Source: Vulcanimicrobiota bacterium
GTDB taxonomy: Bacteria; Vulcanimicrobiota; Vulcanimicrobiia; Vulcanimicrobiales; Vulcanimicrobiaceae
Length of the DNA stretch: 12,104 nucleotides
Direction: 5' to 3'
Assembly: GCA_013289785.1 (NCBI GenBank)
Contig: JABCZE010000018.1
Span: 1-12,104 of the forward strand
Shown: in pieces, positions 1 to 5,832 of the stretch
Layout: each line of letters starts with the position of its first letter
Position numbering within the stretch: position 1 is the first letter of the stretch
The notes under the pieces: generated by a model
Databases searched by the model: none
The model's input: only the letters and a program-made list of their open reading frames with translations
What the model was told of the DNA's origin: nothing
Program-made: the position numbers and the translations under genes

Positions 1-417
1 AACATTCCGCTTCAGCTCGGCCTTGGGCTCGGGCTCTTCGCCCTTGGCGGCTGGTCGTGGGTGATTTGGGGCATCTTCGTGCGCCTCGCGGTCAGCTATC
101 ACACGACTTGGCTCGTCAACAGCGCGGCGCATATGCTCGGGTACCGGACCTATCAGACACCGGACCAATCCACCAACTGCTGGTGGGTGGCGCTCATCAG
201 TTGGGGCGAGGGCTGGCACAACAACCATCACGCCTTCCCATTCTCGGCGCGCCACGGGCTGCGCTGGTTCGAACTCGACCTCACCTGGTGGCACGTTCGG
301 GTTCTCGCGTTCCTCCGGTTAGCCGACCGAGTCAAAGTGCCGACGAAGGCCATGCAGCAGCGCTTGCGCGAGATCGCGCGCAGCAGCTCGCGCAGCCCGC
401 AATCGTACGTGACCTAA
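1..417 (+). CDS. Membrane fatty-acid (acyl-CoA delta-9 type) desaturase, C-terminal part
   Basis: The reading frame is open from the left edge, so the N-terminus and the first histidine boxes lie outside the window. The visible 138 residues match the end of the di-iron membrane desaturase family. A hydrophobic segment is followed by an N-S-A-A-H sequence, then W-G-E-G-W and the third histidine box HNNHHAFP (HNNHH codons at 217-231), and a D-L-T-W-W stretch. The second and third boxes bind the two irons that insert a cis double bond into a membrane-bound acyl chain using O2 and electrons from a reductase. A basic tail of about 40 residues ends the protein at TAA. Family assignment is firm. Regioselectivity and acyl carrier (CoA, lipid or ACP) cannot be read from this part, though delta-9 acyl-CoA or lipid desaturases are the closest in pattern. 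Confidence 0.93.
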   Translation, partial: NIPLQLGLGLGLFALGGWSWVIWGIFVRLAVSYHTTWLVNSAAHMLGYRTYQTPDQSTNCWWVALISWGEGWHNNHHAFPFSARHGLRWFELDLTWWHVRVLAFLRLADRVKVPTKAMQQRLREIARSSSRSPQSYVT

Positions 418-426
418 AAAGCATCG

Positions 427-447
427 TTTGGGCGGGCTCTGCCCGAA
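427..447 (+). terminator. GC-rich hairpin between the desaturase and the PaiB-like gene
   Basis: TTTGGGC at 427-433 can pair with GCCCGAA at 441-447 (seven pairs, one of them T-G) across a seven-base loop. An alternative five-pair stem, CGGGC/GCCCG, uses the same bases. It sits in the 40 bp between the desaturase stop and the next start. No T-run follows, so it is not a classical intrinsic terminator; it could be a weak terminator, a leader structure or chance in GC-rich DNA. Confidence 0.2.
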
Positions 448-457
448 CGCATGCGGC

Positions 458-1060
458 ATGTACATACCGCCGGATTTTGAGGTGGCCGATCGCGCGTGGG
501 TCCTGGATCTGATCGATCGGTTCCCATTTGGATTGCTCGTAACCAGCGACGAGCGGTTATCACATCTTCCGATGATCGCGCAAGTCCGCAACGACGAGCT
601 TTGGGTGCTGGGCCACGTTGCTCGCGCGAACGCGCACGCTCTGTCGATTGCGAACCAAAGCCGGGCGACGATCGTTTTTACGGGCGCGCACGCCTACGTC
701 TCCGCGAGTTGGTACGAGAAGCCGTACGTAACGGTACCGACGTGGAACTATTCGGCCGCGCACCTCTGCGGGATCTTACGAGAAGCAAATGCTTGGGACG
801 TGGTCGTGCGCCTTACCGCGAAGTTCGAGCATGGGGCCGATGCGTGGGATCCTCAACGCCTGGAACCGAGCTTTCGTGAAGATCAGCTTCGCGGGATCGT
901 TGCTTTCGAGATGCGCGCGCAAGCAATCTTCGCCAAAGCAAAACTCAGTCAGAACCGCAGCCCCGCCGACCGGATGCGGGTGATCGCAAGGCTGTCGCAA
1001 TCGCCGGACCAGGTTGCAGCGCAGTGCGCGCAAGACATGCAGCGAGCGCTGCGCCGATGA
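458..1060 (+). CDS. PaiB-like FMN-binding protein (negative transcriptional regulator family)
   Basis: The 200-residue protein has the full length and signatures of the PaiB family. It opens with MYIPPDF. It then carries a split-barrel flavin-binding core with G-H-V-A-R-A-N, A-Y-V-S-A-S-W-Y and V-P-T-W-N-Y, and near the C-terminus the K-L-S-Q-N-R signature followed by a D-R-x-x-V-I helix. PaiB of Bacillus subtilis was named for repression of sporulation and degradative-enzyme genes. Most homologues are uncharacterised FMN-binding split-barrel proteins, so DNA binding should not be assumed. An upstream in-frame start at 428 would add ten residues atypical of the family, so the ATG at 458 is chosen. 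No clear Shine-Dalgarno precedes it. The stop overlaps the next start as ATGA, implying translational coupling with the DoxX-like gene. Confidence 0.9.
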   Translation: MYIPPDFEVADRAWVLDLIDRFPFGLLVTSDERLSHLPMIAQVRNDELWVLGHVARANAHALSIANQSRATIVFTGAHAYVSASWYEKPYVTVPTWNYSAAHLCGILREANAWDVVVRLTAKFEHGADAWDPQRLEPSFREDQLRGIVAFEMRAQAIFAKAKLSQNRSPADRMRVIARLSQSPDQVAAQCAQDMQRALRR

Positions 1061-1458
1061 GGGCGAGGTCGCTCGCGCAGGTTCTGCTCGGCCTATTCTT
1101 TATCGCGGCCGGCGCCAATCACTTCGTCCACCCGGATTTTTATCGCCGGATCGTGCCGGGTTATCTGCCGGATCACGCGTTGCTCGTTGCGATCAGCGGA
1201 GTCTGCGAGTGCCTCGGCGGAATCGGCGTGTTGATTCCCAAGACCCGAAGCGTCGCAGGCATTGGGCTCATCGCCCTCTTGATCGCCGTCTTTCCGGCTA
1301 ACGTTCAGATGGCCCAACATCCCGGGCTGTATCGAGATATCGGGAGCCCAGCGGCGTTTCTCATCCGGCTTCCCCTACAAATCGTCCTCATTTTCTTGGT
1401 TTGGTGGGCGTGTCGCCCTGCGCCGCCAAACTCCCAGCCTCGGTTGGGCCGCCTTTAA
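1057..1458 (+). CDS. DoxX-like four-helix membrane protein
   Basis: This is a 133-residue integral membrane protein with about four hydrophobic helices (roughly residues 5-22, 40-60, 66-83 and 108-125). The G-A-N-H-F-x-x-P-D-F-Y signature after the first helix and a following I-V-P-G-Y-L-P are typical of the DoxX-like family. The family's best-known member is a subunit of an archaeal thiosulfate:quinone oxidoreductase, but most bacterial members have no proven role and some are linked to redox stress. The start is set by the ATGA overlap with the PaiB-like gene; an upstream in-frame ATG at 1024 lies deep inside that gene. The last 71 bp overlap the 3' end of the convergent aquaporin gene. The polar tail after the last helix is encoded entirely in this overlap. 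Confidence 0.82.
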   Translation: MRARSLAQVLLGLFFIAAGANHFVHPDFYRRIVPGYLPDHALLVAISGVCECLGGIGVLIPKTRSVAGIGLIALLIAVFPANVQMAQHPGLYRDIGSPAAFLIRLPLQIVLIFLVWWACRPAPPNSQPRLGRL

Positions 1459-2176
1459 GAATCCATTCGAAGCCGACGGCGATCATGGCGCCCGCAATCG
1501 GACCCACGATATAGATCCAGTCGGTATGAAGGTCCCCGCGAATGAAGTCGGGCGCGAACGATCGCACGGGATTCATCGAGGCGCCGGTGATCGGTGCGGC
1601 CCACAGGCCGGCGAGCGCAATGTAACCGCCGACCGCGATCGCTCCATTGGTGCCGACGTTTCGCGCACCCGACGCGGTTCCGAGAATCACGTTGACCAAA
1701 CCCGCGGTTAACAGTACTTCCAAAATCAACGCTTTGAGATCGCTGATACCGGGACCAGGTACCGTGGCTCCGAGCAGGCCGATGTTGCCGAACATCACCC
1801 GAAGAAAACACGCTGCCGCCAGGCCGCCGGCAATCTGCGCCACGATGTATCCGGGAACTCGGCTCCACGGAAAGTTGCGCCTCACGGCAAAGGCCAACGT
1901 AACCGCCGGATTTAAGTGCGCGCCGCCGACGGCGCCCATGAAGTAGATGACGGCCATCACCATCAAGCCCGGCGCGACGACCTTCGCGCTCTGCGATATC
2001 TCGCCGCTCTGCGCGGCTACGACTCCGGCGCCGGCGGCGACGACGACGAGGAGAAACGTGCCCCACGCTTCGGAGAAAACGCGGCGCCATTCGTGGGCGG
2101 GCGACCGGAAGTCGGCGGCAGCCTCCTGCGCGTCCTTCAGTCGCTGCAGCGGCCCAGTGCTCAAACGATCTTGCAC
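1388..2176 (-). CDS. Aquaporin (MIP family channel) with NPV second motif
   Basis: The 262-residue protein is a major intrinsic protein channel. It has an N-terminal cytoplasmic extension of about 30 residues, six hydrophobic helices, and the two half-helix motifs: H-L-N-P-A-V-T (NPA at residues 89-91) and G-A-S-M-N-P-V-R-S (202-206). The second motif is NPV instead of NPA, while the selectivity-filter Arg205 is kept. Ser206 in place of the Asp typical of glycerol facilitators points to the water-channel side of the family. The family passively moves water or small neutral solutes. The GTG at 2176 is the furthest supported start and overlaps the ParB-like gene by 16 bp; a TTG at 2164, overlapping the upstream stop as TTGA, is an alternative. 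Its 3' end overlaps the convergent DoxX-like gene by 71 bp. Confidence 0.92.
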   Translation of the reverse strand: MQDRLSTGPLQRLKDAQEAAADFRSPAHEWRRVFSEAWGTFLLVVVAAGAGVVAAQSGEISQSAKVVAPGLMVMAVIYFMGAVGGAHLNPAVTLAFAVRRNFPWSRVPGYIVAQIAGGLAAACFLRVMFGNIGLLGATVPGPGISDLKALILEVLLTAGLVNVILGTASGARNVGTNGAIAVGGYIALAGLWAAPITGASMNPVRSFAPDFIRGDLHTDWIYIVGPIAGAMIAVGFEWILKGGPTEAGSLAAQGDTPTKPRK

Positions 2177-2577
2177 GGGATGTCGGCGTCCTCATCGAAC
2201 GTATAGACCGCGCAGAGCCGGTGATAGCCGTCGGCAATAACAACCCTCGCAGTGATTTTCTCGCGGTAGAGCAGGAGGGGCGAAATTTGCAGGCCGGCAA
2301 GGATGTCCGCCCGCACTTTTTCGACGTGGTAGTTGCCAACGCCGAGCAACGGCAGCCGAGACGCTCTAAAAATGTCTTTCGATTTAAAGGCCGTCATCTC
2401 GGCTTGTTTCAGGGCGGCGACGATCTTGTCAACCAGGCTGGGCTTCATCGTTAGGCTCAAGTACGATTGCGCCGCGGGATAATCGTGTTTCTGAGGTCCG
2501 TCGAACCATTTGATCGGGGTCGTCGCCATCACTGGAGCGGGGCTCGTAGCGGTACCCGGACCGGGGGTCGTGCTCAT
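2161..2577 (-). CDS. Small ParB-like (sulfiredoxin/ParB-fold) hypothetical protein
   Basis: The 138-residue protein is small and soluble. After a low-complexity Pro/Thr-rich start of about 20 residues it has a helical region, then ISPLLLY (residues 98-104) and the ADGYHR motif (115-120), ending in D-E-D-A-D-I-P-C-K-I-V. The x-D-G-x-H-R signature is the catalytic or nucleotide-binding loop of the ParB N-terminal/sulfiredoxin-like fold. There is no DNA-binding helix-turn-helix domain, so chromosome partitioning is not implied. I recognise it as a conserved hypothetical family with no assigned role. AAAGGAGG at 2581-2588 lies three bases before the ATG at 2577, one of the best ribosome binding sites in the window; an internal ATG at 2529 is less supported. 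It lies 10 bp downstream of the HAD gene, so co-transcription is likely. Confidence 0.8.
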   Translation of the reverse strand: MSTTPGPGTATSPAPVMATTPIKWFDGPQKHDYPAAQSYLSLTMKPSLVDKIVAALKQAEMTAFKSKDIFRASRLPLLGVGNYHVEKVRADILAGLQISPLLLYREKITARVVIADGYHRLCAVYTFDEDADIPCKIV

Positions 2578-2587
2578 GACCCTCCTT

Positions 2588-3340
2588 TCAGCTCTCGCAT
2601 GCGATAACGGTCTCGATCACGCGCTTGGATTCGTTGGGGTCCCTGACTTGAATGCAGACGGCTCCGGTCTCCCGCACCGGAGCATCGTTTCCACCGGGAA
2701 ACAGCGCGTCGCCCACATACAGCATGTCGTCGATGGGAATGCCAAGGATGTCGCGCAGCTTCCGAATTCCGTAGGCCTTATCGATGCCGGGCAACGTGAT
2801 GTCGATCGACGTCGTCCCGCCCAGTCGCACCGAAAAGTCGGGCAGGTCGCGATCGAGCGCCGCTTTGATCTTCATGCGCTTGGAGAAGTCCGGGTCCCAG
2901 GTTTTCTTGGCATCGAGCGGCGCCTGCTGGCCCAACGCGGAGTAGGTGATCTGGCTCTCGCGATCCTCGATCGTCGGTCCCCACGTCTTCGTCGCTGCAA
3001 AACCCGATGCAGCGACCTCCTTGTCGAGCGCGGCGACGATCCGCGCTTTTTGCTCGGGGTTGAGGTCCTCCGAATAGAGCTTGTTCCAGCCGCCGCCGTC
3101 GTAGCGATAGAATCGCGTCCCGCACGTCGGCAGCAACGACAACTTCGTTAAGTCAGCGCCTTGCGGGAGATTTGCGAGGAGCTGCGTTTCGAACTGCGGC
3201 CAGTCGCCACCGGAGATGACCGACACCTGCACGTGCGGCACGCCGAGCAGCCCAGCAAGGAGCCCTCGCATCTCGTCATCGATCGCCGCTTTGCTTTCGG
3301 CTAAGGTACCGTCGAGGTCAAAGACGATCAGCGTTTTCAT
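2588..3340 (-). CDS. HAD-superfamily IIB phosphatase, phosphomannomutase-like
   Basis: The 250-residue protein carries all four HAD motifs. Motif I is F-D-L-D-G-T (Asp8 nucleophile, Asp10 general acid/base), motif II is I-S-G-G (Ser43), the motif III lysine is in G-I-D-K (Lys188), and motif IV is GDALFPGGND (Asp211, Asp219). The cap inserted between motifs II and III and the sequences L-G-G-T-T-S-I-D-I, D-K-A-Y-G and P-G-G-N-D resemble eukaryotic-type phosphomannomutase, a HAD-IIB enzyme. Bacterial relatives include sugar phosphatases such as sucrose-phosphate and mannosyl-phosphoglycerate phosphatase. Mg-dependent phosphosugar hydrolysis or mutase activity is inferred; the substrate is unknown. 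The ATG at 3340 has no good Shine-Dalgarno. It is the third gene of the minus-strand run. Confidence 0.88.
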   Translation of the reverse strand: MKTLIVFDLDGTLAESKAAIDDEMRGLLAGLLGVPHVQVSVISGGDWPQFETQLLANLPQGADLTKLSLLPTCGTRFYRYDGGGWNKLYSEDLNPEQKARIVAALDKEVAASGFAATKTWGPTIEDRESQITYSALGQQAPLDAKKTWDPDFSKRMKIKAALDRDLPDFSVRLGGTTSIDITLPGIDKAYGIRKLRDILGIPIDDMLYVGDALFPGGNDAPVRETGAVCIQVRDPNESKRVIETVIACES

Positions 3341-3366
3341 TTTGAGAGTAGTTCCACAACAACCAC

Positions 3367-3648
3367 TTAGACGTTTAGCTCCTTGTCGAGAATGAAGACG
3401 GAAACCGTGTCCATAACCAGACCGTCGGATTCCATCGCCGCTTTGGTTTCCGGCGAGTCGAGCGACTTCATTGCGGTAGCTAAATCGTTCACCTCAAAAC
3501 ATGCGACCACATCGTTGTCTTCGCTCATTCCGTAGCTGACGGGTTTGGTGATGCCGTAGGTATTTCTGAACATCTCGCCGTGGGTTTTAAAGCCCGCTTC
3601 CCACTTGGCTCGGTCTTTGCACTTTGCGACGACGACGATTCTCGCCAT
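3367..3648 (-). CDS. Small dimeric alpha-beta-barrel-like protein, function unknown
   Basis: The 93-residue soluble protein starts with a beta-strand (MARIVVVAKC), then a K-W-E-A-G-F helix, further strand-helix-strand elements, and a final strand with the acidic tail. The order and length suggest a ferredoxin-like fold of the dimeric alpha-beta-barrel group, which includes antibiotic-biosynthesis monooxygenase-like and EthD-like proteins. No catalytic signature is visible and I cannot name a substrate. The ATG at 3648 follows AGGGAG at 3655-3660 with six-base spacing, supporting this start. It lies 26 bp upstream of the HAD gene on the same strand and 66 bp downstream of the uncharacterised gene at 3715-4326, so an operon is plausible. 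Confidence 0.72.
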   Translation of the reverse strand: MARIVVVAKCKDRAKWEAGFKTHGEMFRNTYGITKPVSYGMSEDNDVVACFEVNDLATAMKSLDSPETKAAMESDGLVMDTVSVFILDKELNV

Positions 3649-3714
3649 AATCTTCTCCCTTAATTTATCAGTTAGTAAGTTTCCGGTCGTTCCCTTGCGC
3701 GTTCTCGCTGGCCT

Positions 3715-4326
3715 CTAGGAGCGGTCCGCGCTGGGGTGGATGCCGGGCCGAAAACCCGCGGCAAGAATGGCGACGATCGAGCGAGGCGTCAGCACTTCGA
3801 CCTCCATTCGCGCCGGTCGCGGCCTCCGCGTCGTGTAGCCGGCGCCGGACCACGCCAGCAGTTCGTCGCCCAATACTAGCCACGCGTCCCCATCGAGCGC
3901 AACGTACGTTCCGTCCGGCAGTGCGCCGGCGTCGCTGCGAAAAATGCGCTTCGTCTTGCCGGCCAGCCGCTCGCGATGGAGCTGCATATCCATCGCATCG
4001 GCGCCCGCGGGGCCGCCGAAGCAGCCTTCCCACAATGAGCGAAAGCGCTGATAGTCCGCGTAGCGGCACTCGCGGCAGGGCCGATGGCCCGCACTCAATG
4101 CGGTGGCTTCGTCGAGGAAGAACAACTCGGTGTAGCGCCTGGGCGCCATGATCGTGCGCCGCCGCCCGCGGAACTCGATGCGGCACGCGATCCAGCGCCG
4201 AACTTGTGACGAGCGAACGATCCGGCGGCCGTCGTCGTGCAGCACGCCCCGGTTGCCCATCACCAGGCCGCGGCCTTCCAGCGCGACGATCTCCCCAAAC
4301 GGCGTCACGCGGTTCTGTAGCGGCAT
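3715..4326 (-). CDS. Conserved uncharacterised protein with Ada-like HRPCxxCR motif
   Basis: This 203-residue protein belongs to a family I recognise as widespread but unnamed. Conserved-looking blocks are MPLQNRVTPFGEI at the start, G-N-R-G-x-L-H-D-D, R-R-W-I-A-C-R, F-F-L-D-E-A-T-A-L-x-A-G-H-R-P-C-x-x-C-R (residues 69-88), A-D-A-M-D-x-x-L-H-x-E-R, L-P-D-G-T-Y-V, and a closing V-L-T-P-R-S-I-V. The last is followed by G-F-R-P-G-I-H-P-S-A. The R-P-C-x-x-C-R-x-x-D-Y sequence recalls the Cys-rich metal-binding segment of Ada, but only two cysteines are visible there, so zinc binding is a guess. No signal peptide or membrane helix is present. The start at 4326 has no obvious Shine-Dalgarno. It is divergent from the thioredoxin-like gene with only 48 bp between the starts. 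An overlapping frame at 3668-4186 lacks family-like sequence. Confidence 0.82.
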   Translation of the reverse strand: MPLQNRVTPFGEIVALEGRGLVMGNRGVLHDDGRRIVRSSQVRRWIACRIEFRGRRRTIMAPRRYTELFFLDEATALSAGHRPCRECRYADYQRFRSLWEGCFGGPAGADAMDMQLHRERLAGKTKRIFRSDAGALPDGTYVALDGDAWLVLGDELLAWSGAGYTTRRPRPARMEVEVLTPRSIVAILAAGFRPGIHPSADRS

Positions 4327-4374
4327 CGCTACGGGGCGCTCATCCGGACCGGCTCGGCGGGCGTTCTACAAAGC

Positions 4375-4806
4375 ATGAAGTTGATGTTATTGCTGGCTTT
4401 AGGTTCGGCCTGGATAAACGGTCACGCCACTGCTGCAGATTTGCGTGGCAAGGTCGTCGTGCTCGACGTTTTCACCGTTGACTGTTACAACTGCCAAAAC
4501 GTCGTGCCGGCACTGCGAGCGCTCTATTCTGAGGATCGCGCGCGCGGACTACGCGTGATCGGCATCCACGCTCCCGAAACGCCGGCCGAACGGTCGCGTC
4601 CGTACGTTGAGCAGAGCCTCGCGCGCCAAGGTATCGTTTGGCCGGTGGTGATCGATAACGATTTCGCGTTGTGGCATGCGTATGGCGTGCAAGCGTGGCC
4701 AACCCAGCTCATCTTCGACCGGCACGGCGAACTGCGCAAGGTGATCGTCGGCGATTCGCAAGATCGCGAGGTTCGCGCGGAGGTCGAATCGCTGCTTAAC
4801 TCCTAA
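4375..4806 (+). CDS. Exported thioredoxin-like protein (TlpA/DipZ-type) with CYNC active site
   Basis: The 143-residue protein has a probable signal peptide (residues 1-20, hydrophobic core after MKLM, cleavage after A-T-A) and then a single thioredoxin fold. The strand K-V-V-V-L-D-V-F-T is followed by the CxxC site C37-Y-N-C40, an R-V-I-G-I-H strand with the A-P-E-T insertion, and the cis-proline loop A-W-P-T (Pro109). The final strand region is Q-L-I-F-D-R-H-G. The pattern matches the AhpC/TSA-TlpA group, especially the C-terminal domain of DipZ/CcdA-type proteins. Those use C-x-N-C and act outside the membrane on disulfides or in cytochrome c maturation. No CcdA-like membrane partner is in the window. 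It lies 66 bp upstream of two lipoprotein genes on the same strand. Confidence 0.87.
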   Translation: MKLMLLLALGSAWINGHATAADLRGKVVVLDVFTVDCYNCQNVVPALRALYSEDRARGLRVIGIHAPETPAERSRPYVEQSLARQGIVWPVVIDNDFALWHAYGVQAWPTQLIFDRHGELRKVIVGDSQDREVRAEVESLLNS

Positions 4807-4872
4807 GGCGGTCCAACCGCTTCTCTCGGCGTGTCAAAGGGCATCGACCGCCAAAACGGGTAAGACGTTTGA

Positions 4873-5811
4873 ATGCGCAGATGTGTCGTACTTTCCTTGC
4901 CGCGCTTCGCCGCCGTTTTGGCCGCGCTGCCGTTCTTCGCCGTGGCTTGCTCCAGCGGTGCCACGGTTCCCGGGACCGCCGCAATGCAAAGCAGCGGGCT
5001 CTCGCCTGCAGCAAAAACGTGCAAAGCCGGCAAGCTGTACGTTTCCAGTTACAAACTCAACTACGTCGCCGTCTACTGCACGAAAGGCCACAACCAGCCG
5101 CCGATCGGAAAGATCACGGAGGGCATTAGTGGACCCGAAGGTGCGAACGTCGATAACAAAGGCAACCTCTACGTCACGAACACTACGGCGAACACCGTGA
5201 CGGAGTATGCACCCGGAAGCGTGAAGCCAAGCTTCACGTACTCGAGCGGCCTGGGCGATCCCGCGGGCGTCGCGACCGATAAGCAGCGCAACGTTTATAT
5301 AACCAGCCTGAGGCCGGCTTCGCTGAAGGTCTTTCCGCAAGGTTCGAACACGCCGTCGTTGACGATTAGCGATCTGCCGTATCCCATCGACGTCGCACTC
5401 GATGCTTCCGGCGACGTCTTCGTCACCACCTACACCGCAGGTTATAAGAGCGGCGAAATCATCGAGTACTCCGCAGGAAGCACGAACGGAACGAACCTGG
5501 GCATCGTCACCCACGAACCCGGCGGCATCGCGCTCGACAAGGCCGCAGACATCGTCACCGCCGACCAGGGTCTGCCCGGCGTCTTGGTCTTTCCTCAGGG
5601 AAAGACCAAGTCGAAAAAGATCTTCGCGCAAAATGCGATCGATCCGGACCCAGTGCGTTTCGAGAAGGACGAGCGTCGAGTCTACGTGGGAGACGCCATC
5701 GGAAACGCCGTTTATGTGTACGACTATCCTAGCGGCACTTTGGTAGATACCATCACCGATGGCATCGACGGGCCAAACGGTATCGCGCTCGATCCGGCCC
5801 CGCCGCTCTAA
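4873..5811 (+). CDS. Six-bladed NHL-type beta-propeller lipoprotein, paralogue 1
   Basis: The 312-residue protein begins with a basic and hydrophobic signal sequence ending F-A-V-A-C, making Cys26 the probable lipidated residue. A Ser/Ala-rich linker is followed by about six repeats of roughly 40 residues. Each has a strand such as L-Y-V-T-N or V-Y-I-T-S, a polar turn, an x-E-Y-A-P-G-S or V-F-P-Q-G strand, and a G-x-A-x-D-x-x-G turn. This is the NHL/SMP-30-like six-bladed beta-propeller arrangement; repeats start near residues 55, 98, 139, 180, 230 and 274. Such propellers bind proteins or small ligands or act as lactonases; no catalytic metal ligands are evident, so the role is unknown. Cys50 and Cys69 could form a disulfide. 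It is paralogous to the next gene. Confidence 0.85.
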   Translation: MRRCVVLSLPRFAAVLAALPFFAVACSSGATVPGTAAMQSSGLSPAAKTCKAGKLYVSSYKLNYVAVYCTKGHNQPPIGKITEGISGPEGANVDNKGNLYVTNTTANTVTEYAPGSVKPSFTYSSGLGDPAGVATDKQRNVYITSLRPASLKVFPQGSNTPSLTISDLPYPIDVALDASGDVFVTTYTAGYKSGEIIEYSAGSTNGTNLGIVTHEPGGIALDKAADIVTADQGLPGVLVFPQGKTKSKKIFAQNAIDPDPVRFEKDERRVYVGDAIGNAVYVYDYPSGTLVDTITDGIDGPNGIALDPAPPL

Positions 5812-5832
5812 CGCTACGAAGGAGAACAAGTG

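Noticed and set aside
1455..2339. A 294-codon minus-strand frame overlapping the aquaporin and ParB-like genes
   Set aside because: Its translation is an Arg-rich shifted reading of the aquaporin; the aquaporin frame carries NPA/NPV motifs and membrane helices.
3668..4186. Alternative frame over the uncharacterised gene
   Set aside because: It is a shifted reading of the 3715-4326 gene, with Arg/Pro-rich sequence; the chosen frame contains conserved-looking blocks from its first residue.
4806..4823. Inverted repeat GCGGT/ACCGC just after the thioredoxin-like gene as a terminator
   Set aside because: The core stem is only five pairs with a three-base loop and no T-run follows; too weak to call in GC-rich sequence.
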